Assembly (NCBI GenBank): GCA_021845945.1
Contig: JAJZRD010000019.1
Coordinates: forward strand, 1-32,850
From: Chloroflexota bacterium
Lineage (GTDB): Bacteria > Chloroflexota > UBA6077
Reading direction: 5' to 3'
Length of the DNA: 32,850 nt
Positions within the stretch are counted from its first letter, which is position 1; each line of letters opens with the position of its first letter. The notes under the pieces are model-generated. The model saw only the letters and a list, made by a program, of their open reading frames with translations. It was not told the origin of the DNA and ran no database searches. A program made the translations under genes and the position numbers. Below are positions 21,611 to 29,341 of the stretch, piece by piece.

Positions 21611-21647
21611 GTAGCTGTACTCCAGGCCGGCGGGAGAGATTGGGGGG

Positions 21648-21676
21648 ATTATAGGCTAGCTCGTGGTTAGCAGCAA
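21648..21676 (-). promoter_or_regulatory. Predicted promoter for the TauE/SafE gene
   Basis: On the minus strand, TTGCTG (21676-21671), a 17-base spacer and a consensus TATAAT (21653-21648). The start would lie near 21641, about 30 bases before the TTG start codon at 21610. Confidence 0.6.
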
Positions 21677-21760
21677 TGCGAGGAGGCGGTGGGTCACGAC
21701 CGGGCCATCGCGATCGGGCGCAGCTAGAAGCAGAATCTAGAAAGACGGAGTGTGCCACAG

Positions 21761-22777
21761 ATGCAGCAGTACGTGTCCCTGTTCCCGGGATTGGTGCTGG
21801 TGTTGGCGATAGCCACGGTCTCCAACTTCTCGGCGGGATTTCTTCCCCCAGCCATCAACGGCGTCATCGTAGCCATACTGTTGGGCCTCCTCATCAAGAA
21901 CACCATCAACGTCCCCTCCCAATTCCAGCCCGGCATCAAGTTCTCCCTGCAGAAGCTGCTGAGGCTGGCTATCATCCTGCTGGGTATCCGGCTCAGCTTC
22001 TTCGACGTCCTGCGCATCGGCGCGCAATCCCTCGCGATCATCATCGCCTGCATGTCGGCGGCGCTTCTGCTGGCCTACCTGGGCGGCCGGCTGTTCAAGC
22101 TGCCGAACCGGCTGGCGCTTCTGATAGGGGTGGGGACGGCCATCTGCGGGAACTCGGCCATCGTCGCTACCGCCCCCGTGTTGGAAGCCAAGGACGAAGA
22201 GGTGAGCTTCGCCGTGGCAACCATCACCCTCTTCGGCACCCTGGCCGTTTTCCTCTACCCGGCTATAGGTCTGGCGGCTCACATGAGCGATTCCTTCTTC
22301 GGTACCTGGGCGGGCACCGCGGTGAACGACACCTCACAGGTGGTGGCGACGGGCTTCGCCTTCAGCAACGCCGCCGGTGAGGTTGCCACCGTGGTCAAGC
22401 TCACCCGCAACGCCCTGATGGCGCCGGTGATCGTGCTGATAGGCATCCTGTGGGCTCGCGCCTCCGCCAGGTCGGTATCCACCTCGGGTCTCGCGGCCAA
22501 GCAGCTCAAGCTGACCAAGATCTTCCCCTACTTCGTCTTGGGCTTCGTCGGCATGGCGCTGCTGAACACCATTGAGGTCTTCCCCAAGCCGGTGGTGGCC
22601 CAGGTCAACAACCTTTCCAGCTTCTTGATCCTGATGGCGCTGTCCGGCGTGGGACTGGGCACCAACCTGAGCCAGATGCGGAAGACGGGGCTCCGCCCCT
22701 TCTACCTTGGTCTCTTCACGGCGGCGGTGGTTGCCTCCCTGAGCGTGTTGCTGATCACCGTGGTTGGGATCCGGTAG
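21761..22777 (+). CDS. YeiH/PSE-family putative sulfate or sulfite exporter
   Basis: 338 aa from the ATG at 21761 (GGAG at 21747-21750; the GTG at 21752 is too close to it). About ten membrane helices. Landmarks of the conserved-hypothetical-698 (YeiH, putative sulfate exporter) family: NGVIVAILLGLLIKN, GIKFSLQKLLRLAIILLGIRL, LLIGVGTAICGNSAIVATAP (the TAICG.SAI signature), FAVATITLFGTLAVFLYP, GTWAGTAVNDTSQVVA and FLILMALSGVGLGTNL. Family members occur near taurine and sulfolactate degradation genes, where a role in sulfate or sulfite efflux is proposed. Here it is adjacent to a TauE/SafE gene and downstream of suyAB, so the window holds two unrelated exporters for the same waste anion, or one for sulfite and one for sulfate. 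The GT39-like gene follows after 58 bases. Confidence 0.85.
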   Translation: MQQYVSLFPGLVLVLAIATVSNFSAGFLPPAINGVIVAILLGLLIKNTINVPSQFQPGIKFSLQKLLRLAIILLGIRLSFFDVLRIGAQSLAIIIACMSAALLLAYLGGRLFKLPNRLALLIGVGTAICGNSAIVATAPVLEAKDEEVSFAVATITLFGTLAVFLYPAIGLAAHMSDSFFGTWAGTAVNDTSQVVATGFAFSNAAGEVATVVKLTRNALMAPVIVLIGILWARASARSVSTSGLAAKQLKLTKIFPYFVLGFVGMALLNTIEVFPKPVVAQVNNLSSFLILMALSGVGLGTNLSQMRKTGLRPFYLGLFTAAVVASLSVLLITVVGIR

Positions 22778-22835
22778 CACCCTACATCATCGCGATCCTT
22801 ACTACGGTTGCCCATTGCCGGCCGCCGGCCTTATC

Positions 22836-24431
22836 ATGGTGCCCATCCTGCGCCGGCTGGTCTTGAGGGTGGGCAAGAACTCTCCCCACACCCGCGTCGT
22901 CACTCTCCTCGCGCTCAGCGCCGTCTTGCTGGCGGCGCTGGCGCTCCGACTCTACCTCCTGGCGGGCCCACAGACCGAGCTGGAAGGGGACGAGGCGATT
23001 GTGGGCCTCATGGCCCGTCACATCCTGCAGGGGGAGCGGCCGCTCTTCTACTACATGCAGCCCTATATGGGGAGCCTGGAGGCCTATCTGGCGGCGGGTG
23101 TCTTTGCCCTCCTGGGTAGCTCTACGTTAGCCTTGAGGCTGGTGCCCCTCGCTGCGGCGCTGCTGTTCACCTCGCTGGTCTTCGCCACTGGGTACCGAAT
23201 CGGCGGGCTGGCCGCGGCGGTCCTTTCGGCGGCGTACGTGGCGGTCCCCCCCGCCTTCCTCGCGCTGTGGAGCCTCAAGGCTCGCGGCGGCTACATCGAG
23301 ATCCTGGCCCTGGGCCAGCTGCTGATCCTGCTGGCATTGAGAATCGGAAAGAGAAGATCGGTCCTCCTCTGGGAAGCTGCCCTCTTGGGGCTTCTGTCGG
23401 GCGTGGGGCTCTGGACCAACCTGCTGATCGGAGTCTACCTCGTGCCCCTGGCAGTCTACCTGGCCCTGACCCTCCGGCGCGTGGTGCTTGGGCCGTGGCT
23501 GCCGGCCGCCGCGGTTGGCTGCCTGGCAGGGGCCTACCCGCTGCTGGAATACAATCTGAGCCATGGGTTTGCGACCGCCGACGCCATGTTTGGTGGCTCC
23601 TGGTCCCTGACGGAGGCACCTCCGTACCTGCGGCAGTTCGGCCGGGTGAGCCTTCCAATCCTGGCAGGACTCGCTCAGGCCAGCAGCTCCCAGCGGCTCT
23701 TCTGGCCTTCTTTCTGGGCTAGTCCGGCGGGGCAGCTGCCGGTGGCGCTGACGGTGGCGGTCGTCTTCCTCCTGGTCGCTCTGCTGGGGGCCAGGAGGCT
23801 GCCGGACCTGCTGCGGGGGGGGGCTCGGGCCGGCGACGGGCAGAACCTCCTGGTGTTGCTGCTGGTGGTGGTGCCGGCGGTCTTCATCGTCAGCAAGTTC
23901 AGGGAGTTGGTGACGGAGCCTCGCTACCTGCTCCCCCTCTACTCGGCGGTCCCCCTGTTGGCCCTGGCCATCCTGCGAACCCGGCGGGTCGGGCGGTGGT
24001 GGGCTCCCTCCCTGGCAGTAGCCCTCCTCGCTCTGAACCTTTACAGCGTTGCCACCCTCGATCCCGTGTTGAATCTGCCCGATACGGCCGTGGGCAGCAG
24101 GGTGGCGAACCGAGCCGAGCTGTCCGAGTTCCTCCTGTCCCGAGGGCTGGACCGGGTGTACACCGACTACTGGATCGGCTATCCCCTGGCCTTCGAGTCG
24201 AAGGAGCGGGTGCTCCCCTCGGTGCTGTCGGGCGGATTCAACCGGTACATCCCCTATGCCTATCAGGTCTCTATCGCGGCCAATCCGGCCTTCGTGTTTG
24301 TCGAGGGCTCTCGAGAAGAGAGAGCTTTCGTCGACCTGCTGAAGGAACGAGGGGTGACGGCGAAGAGGGATGTAGTGTCGATCTATTCGGTCTACTGGCA
24401 GGCTACGCCGCTAGACAGGGTCAGGCCGTAA
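22836..24431 (+). CDS. Multi-pass membrane glycosyltransferase, GT39/ArnT-like (GT-C fold)
   Basis: 531 aa from the ATG at 22836 (no good ribosome site; a TTG at 22764 overlapping the previous gene is the alternative). About 10-12 hydrophobic segments over residues 15-430, then a soluble C-terminal part of about 100 residues. The first extracytoplasmic loop, TELEGDEAIVGLMARHIL, holds the acidic pair typical of GT-C enzymes (a DE-type catalytic site), followed by YYMQPYMGSLEAYLAA, common in PMT/ArnT-like proteins. Such enzymes transfer sugars from lipid-linked donors to proteins or lipids on the outer face of the membrane. The substrate is unknown. Its position between the sulfonate genes and the chemosensory operon gives no clear partner. 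Confidence 0.75.
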   Translation: MVPILRRLVLRVGKNSPHTRVVTLLALSAVLLAALALRLYLLAGPQTELEGDEAIVGLMARHILQGERPLFYYMQPYMGSLEAYLAAGVFALLGSSTLALRLVPLAAALLFTSLVFATGYRIGGLAAAVLSAAYVAVPPAFLALWSLKARGGYIEILALGQLLILLALRIGKRRSVLLWEAALLGLLSGVGLWTNLLIGVYLVPLAVYLALTLRRVVLGPWLPAAAVGCLAGAYPLLEYNLSHGFATADAMFGGSWSLTEAPPYLRQFGRVSLPILAGLAQASSSQRLFWPSFWASPAGQLPVALTVAVVFLLVALLGARRLPDLLRGGARAGDGQNLLVLLLVVVPAVFIVSKFRELVTEPRYLLPLYSAVPLLALAILRTRRVGRWWAPSLAVALLALNLYSVATLDPVLNLPDTAVGSRVANRAELSEFLLSRGLDRVYTDYWIGYPLAFESKERVLPSVLSGGFNRYIPYAYQVSIAANPAFVFVEGSREERAFVDLLKERGVTAKRDVVSIYSVYWQATPLDRVRP

Positions 24432-24530
24432 TGGCCCTGCTCGGTGGTACTTCGAGCTTCGCTCCCCGTCTTAGGACGTCGCAGCGGGATGGTGTCGCAC
24501 CAACCACTACTCGCTTGTAGATGAGGTGTG

Positions 24531-24536
24531 TATAAT
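24531..24536 (+). promoter_or_regulatory. -10 element of the chemosensory operon promoter
   Basis: A consensus TATAAT lies 42 bases before the cheW GTG start. The -35 region is poor (TACTCG with 17-base spacing), suggesting activator help or an alternative recognition mode. A start near 24543 would exclude the longer in-frame GTG at 24528. Confidence 0.45.
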
Positions 24537-24578
24537 GGCCGCCGTTATCCCCTCAATCTCCATCTTTGGAGGACCAGC

Positions 24579-25112
24579 GTGCCTCAGTCGCCCGGCGACC
24601 CTTCCTCCGAAGTAGAAGAAGGCGGCTCAACCTTCGAGGGCGTGCCCGAAGGCAGCGGCCCCGCAGCGGCCCCATCCCCGGAACTCCTGAGTCTGATTGC
24701 CTTCAGCCTGGACAACGAGTGGTACGCCCTGGAGATCCGCCACGTTCGGGGCATCGAGCCGGAGATGGAGATCACCCCTGTGCCTGGGGCACCGGAGTGG
24801 CTTGCCGGCGTCTTCAATCTGCACGGGGCGATCCTGCCGGCCATCGACCCTCGCTCCCTTCTGGGGGTCGAGTCCCGAGGAAGAAAGGGCGGCGGACTGC
24901 TGATCCTCTTTCAGTGGGACGGCAACCAGGCGGCCCTGCTGGCCGACACCGTGGATGAGATGTACGAACTGTCTCGGACGAGCCTGGAGCCTCATCTCCT
25001 CACGGCAGAAGGGCCTCAGGCAGAGTTGATCCAGGGGCACGTACGGGTCCGCGACCGGCTAATAGGGGTGGTCGATCTGGCTGCCCTCGTGGATACCCTT
25101 CTGGGGGGGTGA
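24579..25112 (+). CDS. cheW: CheW-like coupling protein (first copy)
   Basis: 177 aa from the GTG at 24579 (GGAGG at 24568-24572). An acidic, Pro/Ser/Gly-rich N-terminal extension (1-35) precedes a CheW domain (about 36-175) with LLSLIAFSLDNEWYALEIRHVRGI, PGAPEWLAGVFNLHGAILPAIDPRSLLG and a closing IQGHVRVRDRLIGVVDLAALV. CheW scaffolds link receptors to the CheA kinase. In a Wsp-like arrangement this would match WspB or WspD. First gene of a five-gene plus-strand operon. The stop overlaps a GTG of the next gene, whose probable start is 8 bases downstream of this stop. Confidence 0.88.
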   Translation: MPQSPGDPSSEVEEGGSTFEGVPEGSGPAAAPSPELLSLIAFSLDNEWYALEIRHVRGIEPEMEITPVPGAPEWLAGVFNLHGAILPAIDPRSLLGVESRGRKGGGLLILFQWDGNQAALLADTVDEMYELSRTSLEPHLLTAEGPQAELIQGHVRVRDRLIGVVDLAALVDTLLGG

Positions 25113-25120
25113 GGGCTGCC

Positions 25121-25663
25121 ATGGAGCGGGAACCCGCGGTCTTGGGAGCCCAGGAGGGGCGTAGGGCGGCGGCCTCGGGCACCATCCGGCTGCTGCTGGT
25201 CCAGTGCGGCCGCTATCGGCTCGGCTTCCCCTCGGGGCTTGTCCGGGGGGTGGTGGAGCCGGGCGAGATCGTTCCCCTGGGCCTGCCGGAGCTGGAAGGA
25301 TTGATGTGGAGGGAGGGTGCCCTCATCCCGGCCGCCAAGTTGGGGCCTCGGCTGGGCCTCCGATCGGGGGAATCGAGTGTGTGCGGCCACGGCGTGTTGG
25401 TTCGCTCGGGGGAGGGCCTTCTCTGCCTGCTGGTGGACGAGGCTCTGGACCTGGTAGAGGTCCCGGCGACCTCCGTCGTAGCTTTGCCGCCGCTGGTTAG
25501 GAAGGTGGTGCCGTTGGAGGGTCTCGAGTCCGCCGCGCTGGTGGAGAGCCTCCTCTTGATTGTGGATCCCGTTCGACTGCTCGGGCAACAGGGGGTCGCG
25601 GAACTGATGGCCGCTGCCGCTCGAGTGGGGAATCCCGGGGCCACCCACGAGGAGCCGGAGTAG
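25121..25663 (+). CDS. CheW-like coupling protein (second copy, divergent)
   Basis: 180 aa from the ATG at 25121 (GAGGG upstream); a GTG at 25109 overlapping the previous stop is the alternative. The CheW fold spans about residues 20-165: IRLLLVQCGRYRLGFPSGLVRGVVEPGEIVPL, LEGLMWREGALIPAAKLGPRLGL and LLCLLVDEALDLVEVP. It is poorly conserved compared with the first CheW and lacks the usual G.(I/V)N.RG.(I/V)(I/L)P motif, so it may bind a different partner. Two CheW genes beside a CheA-REC and a CheR-TPR match the WspB/WspD layout. CheA starts 4 bases after its stop. Confidence 0.8.
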   Translation: MEREPAVLGAQEGRRAAASGTIRLLLVQCGRYRLGFPSGLVRGVVEPGEIVPLGLPELEGLMWREGALIPAAKLGPRLGLRSGESSVCGHGVLVRSGEGLLCLLVDEALDLVEVPATSVVALPPLVRKVVPLEGLESAALVESLLLIVDPVRLLGQQGVAELMAAAARVGNPGATHEEPE

Positions 25664-25666
25664 GCC

Positions 25667-27814
25667 GTGTCCATGGGCATCGATCGATCCGCCTACATAG
25701 GGGCTTTTCGGGAGGAGATGCTGGAGCATCTCCAGGCCCTGACCCAGGGTCTTCTCTCCCTGGAGAGCCACCCCGGAGTTGCCTCCTCGGTGACTGAGGT
25801 GTTTCGCCGCGTCCACACCATCAAGGGCTCGGCCCGGATGATGGGGTTCGGGGAGATGGCGGACCTGTCTCACGCCATGGAGGATGTCCTGGACGAGCTG
25901 CGCTCGGGCAGGCTGAGGTCGAGCCCGCCCCTGTTGGATGCGATGCTCACGGCGGTGGATCTGCTGCGGGAGTTGGTCAAGAAGCCGCCGGAGGCGGGCG
26001 CCGAGCGGCCGGACGTTCAGGCGGTCCTTAAGTGGCTCGCGGACCTTCGGGGTGTTGGGGGCGAAGACGGGGCTGCGCCCCAGCCCCATGAACCCTCGGG
26101 ACAGCGGCCTGCCGCGGAGCGGGCGGGAGAGCCTGCGCGCGAGACGGTGCGCGTCGAAGTGAGGAGGATCGACACCATTCTCAACCTGGCCGGCGAGCTG
26201 ATGGTGCTGGACGCGGGCCGGAAGCAGTGGACAGACGATCTTGCCCGGTGGGTGGAGATGCTCGATGCCGCCAGGGTGGCCGCCCAGGGCGCCGGTTTGA
26301 GGGGGCTGGGCGAGCAGGCTCAACGACTGTCGGAGAGCGCCTCCAGGGCGGCCAAGCGGTACCGCCGCCTTTTCGCCCAGCAGGCGGAGGTCGTGCGGGA
26401 GCTGCACTATCAGGTTTCCACCCTGCGGATGCTTCCGACGCGATCGATCCTCTCCGCCCTGCCAAGAGCCGCCCGAGACCTGGCCAGGGAGGAGGACAAG
26501 GAAGTCGAGATCCTCATCGAGGGGGAAGACACCGAGATCGACCGCGAGGTGTTGGAGCGGGTGAGGAACCCAATCCTGCACCTGGTGAGCAACGCAGTCC
26601 ACCACGGGATCGAGTCTCCCGCGGATCGCGTCGCAGCGGGAAAGCCGAGGGCGGGGCGAATACGGATCTGCGCCTACAGCCGTGGAGAGCAGGCCATCAT
26701 CGAGGTCGAGGACGACGGCGCCGGCGTGGACTCCCGGGCGGTGCGGCAGGCCGCTGTGGAGAAGGGCATGCTCGGTGTCGCCGAAGCGGAGGCGCTGCGG
26801 GAGGCGGAATGCGTGCGGCTGCTGTTTCTCCCTGGTTTTACCACCAGCAGCGTGGTGAGCGACAGGTCGGGACGGGGGGTGGGACTGGACGCAGTCAAGG
26901 CAGAGATCGACGCCCTTAAGGGAAGGGTCTCCCTGGAGAGCCGCCTGGGTGAGGGAACCAAGATCACGCTGGAGATGCCCATCACCCTGGCTTTCACCCA
27001 CGTACTGCTGGTGGAGGTTGGGCGCTCGATCTATGGGATCCCCTGTGCTTCCACCCAAGGGATCGCGGAGGTCCCTGCCAGGGCGGTGCGCACCCTGCAG
27101 GCTCGCCAAGCTGTGGACATGACGGGGCGAACCGTGCCCCTGGTGTGGACCCATCGGATACTTGGCGTGGAATCCGGCCTCCCGAACGGAGTTACCAGGT
27201 GGCCGGCCTTGCTGTTGGGGCCCCCGGAGAGACCGATGGCCTTCGTGGTGGATCGGGTGATCGGGGATGAGAACGTGATCGTGAAGCCGTTGGGCACGCT
27301 GCTCCGTCGCGTGCCCAACGTATCGGGAGGCATCATCCTGGGGGACGGACGGGTGGCGCTGCTGCTCTCCGCCATCGCCCTGGTCGATGCGGTCCGAGGA
27401 GCGCAATCGCCGGAGGCTGCACCATCGGTGGGTGGGTCGCGAGTGAAAGCGAAGAGAGTGCTGGTGGTAGATGACGCGGCCGTCAGCAGGGAGTTGGAGC
27501 GGGGGATCCTCGCGGCGGCGGGCTACGAGGTGGAGACCGCCGTGGATGGCCTGGACGCCCTCGACAGGCTGAGGTCTCGAGAGTTCGCGCTGGTGGTGGC
27601 CGACGTGGAGATGCCCCGACTGGACGGGCTGCAGCTGACCGCGGCCATTCGGGAGGACCCTCGATTGGGCAATCTGCCGGTGGTGATAATCAGTGCCAGG
27701 GAAAGCGACGAGGATCGGCGGCGCGGCATGGAGATGGGGGCTCAAGCCTACGTGGGCAAAGGCTCCTTCGACCAGGCTACGCTGCTGGATACCATCGAGT
27801 CGCTCATCGGGTGA
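25667..27814 (+). CDS. cheA: Hybrid CheA histidine kinase with C-terminal receiver domain (WspE-like)
   Basis: 715 aa from the GTG at 25667 (ATG at 25673 is possible). Domains in order: HPt (1-105) with FRRVHTIKGSARMMGF, phospho-acceptor His50; no P2 domain; dimerisation region from about 160 (VRVEVRRIDTILNLAGELMV); HATPase (about 290-440) with N box HLVSNAVHHGIESP (Asn309), VEDDGAGVD (347-355) and GRGVGLDAVK (402-411); CheW-like domain (about 445-580); receiver (about 595-715) with VLVVDDAAV, phospho-acceptor Asp646 in VVADVEMP, and Lys698. All kinase boxes are intact. Hybrid CheA-REC kinases of this type drive Frz- and Wsp-like systems. The CheR gene starts 13 bases after its stop. Its output is probably the receiver-GGDEF protein encoded at 29342. 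Confidence 0.93.
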   Translation: MSMGIDRSAYIGAFREEMLEHLQALTQGLLSLESHPGVASSVTEVFRRVHTIKGSARMMGFGEMADLSHAMEDVLDELRSGRLRSSPPLLDAMLTAVDLLRELVKKPPEAGAERPDVQAVLKWLADLRGVGGEDGAAPQPHEPSGQRPAAERAGEPARETVRVEVRRIDTILNLAGELMVLDAGRKQWTDDLARWVEMLDAARVAAQGAGLRGLGEQAQRLSESASRAAKRYRRLFAQQAEVVRELHYQVSTLRMLPTRSILSALPRAARDLAREEDKEVEILIEGEDTEIDREVLERVRNPILHLVSNAVHHGIESPADRVAAGKPRAGRIRICAYSRGEQAIIEVEDDGAGVDSRAVRQAAVEKGMLGVAEAEALREAECVRLLFLPGFTTSSVVSDRSGRGVGLDAVKAEIDALKGRVSLESRLGEGTKITLEMPITLAFTHVLLVEVGRSIYGIPCASTQGIAEVPARAVRTLQARQAVDMTGRTVPLVWTHRILGVESGLPNGVTRWPALLLGPPERPMAFVVDRVIGDENVIVKPLGTLLRRVPNVSGGIILGDGRVALLLSAIALVDAVRGAQSPEAAPSVGGSRVKAKRVLVVDDAAVSRELERGILAAAGYEVETAVDGLDALDRLRSREFALVVADVEMPRLDGLQLTAAIREDPRLGNLPVVIISARESDEDRRRGMEMGAQAYVGKGSFDQATLLDTIESLIG

Positions 27815-27827
27815 CCAGGAGTTGGCG

Positions 27828-29327
27828 TTGAGTTCCTGTTCTCTACACAACGGACCCGGCAGCAACCTGACCAGGGGGGAGTATCTCCTGTTTCAGGAGC
27901 TGATTGCGCAGACGAGCGGGCTTCGTTTCGAAGACAGGGACTGGACCCCTTTGCGGGCGGCAGTGTGCGAGCGGGTGGCCGCCGCAGGGAGTTCCAGCTT
28001 CGGTGAGTATTACGAGTTGCTGCGCTCGTCCAATGGTTCCCAGGAGTTGGGGCGGCTGATAGAGCTGTTGACCGTTCACGAGACGGCCTTCTTCAGGAAT
28101 CGAGGGCATTTCGATCTCCTGACGCGCAGGGTCGTTCCAGAGCTGTTGGAGACGAAGTCGGCTACCCGCACCATCAGGGTCTGGAGTGCCGGTTGCTCCA
28201 CCGGGCAGGAAGCCTACTCCATCGCGATCAGTCTGATGGAAGCGGTGCCCGACTTCGACGGCTGGCGGATCGAGGTGCTGGCCACCGACATCAGCCAGCG
28301 GGCGCTGGAGCAGGGTCGGAGCGGCCTCTATCCGAGCCGCGCCGTCAGAAACGTCGACCCCCGCTTGCTGGACCGCTACTTCCAGCCCTGCGAGGGCGGC
28401 TACAGGGTCGCCGACGGTGCCAGGAAATTGGTGCGCTTCGAGTATCTGAACCTGGTGAAGGAGCCGTTCCCGCTGGCGGCGCTGAGCCCCTTCGACGTCG
28501 TTTTCTGCGAAAACGTCACCATCTACTTCAAGGTCGAATCCACGCGCCGGGTGATCCGCAACTTCTACGAGGCCCTGGTGGAGGGGGGGTACCTCTTCCT
28601 GGGCTATTCGGAAACCCTGTGGCAGACCTCCAGCGACTTCGTACTGAGGGAGATGGACGGCAGCTTCGTCTATCAGAAGCCCTTGGGGTTGGGGGAAGCC
28701 GCTGCCGAGAAAGGGGCGGCGGCCCGGCCGGGCAGGGCAGGGGGCACGGTCGAGGTGGCCGTCCCCCTGAGATCGACCTCCCGTCGCTCCAGGGGCGGAA
28801 CCCCGCCCTCCGGGCCCTCCAGGAGGGTGGGCACTTTGGAGGAAGCGATAGCCCTGTACGAGGCCAGACGCTTCGAGGAGGCGCTGCTGGTGGTGGAAGG
28901 TCTGCTGTCGGCGGATCCCGGCAACCCCGAAGCCCACCTGCTGGCGGCGAAGCTCAGAGCCGATCGTGAGGAGGTGGGGCCGGCTCTAAGGCACTGTCGC
29001 AGGGTGCTGGAGGCGGACCCCCTTCTGGAGGAAGGGCACTACTTGATGGGTGTCCTGCTGCTGCGGGCAGGCGACATCCCAGGCTCTGCCGATTCCCTGG
29101 CCCGGGTCATCTACCTGAACCCGGTGGGACACCGCTCGGCCCTGGCCCACTTCCATCTAGGTGGTGTGCATGCTGATGGCGGGGAGAGGGACGCGGCGGC
29201 CCGAGAGTATCGCGGCGCTCTTCGACTGTTGGAGCGCTTTCCCAAGGATGAGTTGATAGAGGAGTTCTCCGCCGATTTCCTGGCCAGGGTGTGCCGGAGA
29301 CGGCTGGAGGAGTTGGGACGGGGGTGA
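27828..29327 (+). CDS. cheR: CheR-type protein methyltransferase with C-terminal TPR repeats (WspC-like)
   Basis: 499 aa from a TTG at 27828 (AGGAG at 27817-27821); upstream in-frame sequence is a shadow of cheA. CheR domain (about 15-285): LIELLTVHETAFFRN, SAM-binding VWSAGCSTGQEAYSIAI, VLATDISQRALEQGRSGLYP, and FDVVFCENVTIYF. In most CheR proteins the last motif reads CRN(V/L)LIYF; the Arg is Glu here. A linker rich in Arg/Pro/Gly (about 285-340) leads to at least three TPR-like repeats (about 340-495), for example LEEAIALYEARRFEEALLVVEGLL and HYLMGVLLLRAGDIPGSADSLA. The CheR-TPR fusion is the architecture of WspC and FrzF. It would methylate receptor glutamates, yet no receptor gene is in this window. 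Confidence 0.9.
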   Translation: MSSCSLHNGPGSNLTRGEYLLFQELIAQTSGLRFEDRDWTPLRAAVCERVAAAGSSSFGEYYELLRSSNGSQELGRLIELLTVHETAFFRNRGHFDLLTRRVVPELLETKSATRTIRVWSAGCSTGQEAYSIAISLMEAVPDFDGWRIEVLATDISQRALEQGRSGLYPSRAVRNVDPRLLDRYFQPCEGGYRVADGARKLVRFEYLNLVKEPFPLAALSPFDVVFCENVTIYFKVESTRRVIRNFYEALVEGGYLFLGYSETLWQTSSDFVLREMDGSFVYQKPLGLGEAAAEKGAAARPGRAGGTVEVAVPLRSTSRRSRGGTPPSGPSRRVGTLEEAIALYEARRFEEALLVVEGLLSADPGNPEAHLLAAKLRADREEVGPALRHCRRVLEADPLLEEGHYLMGVLLLRAGDIPGSADSLARVIYLNPVGHRSALAHFHLGGVHADGGERDAAAREYRGALRLLERFPKDELIEEFSADFLARVCRRRLEELGRG

Positions 29328-29341
29328 AGCTGGAGGAAGGT

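Noticed and set aside
25016..27865. Very long minus-strand open frame (949 codons) opposite the cheW/cheA genes
   Set aside because: His/Gln/Pro/Arg-rich shadow translation typical of the antisense of GC-rich genes; the plus-strand genes have full domain motifs.
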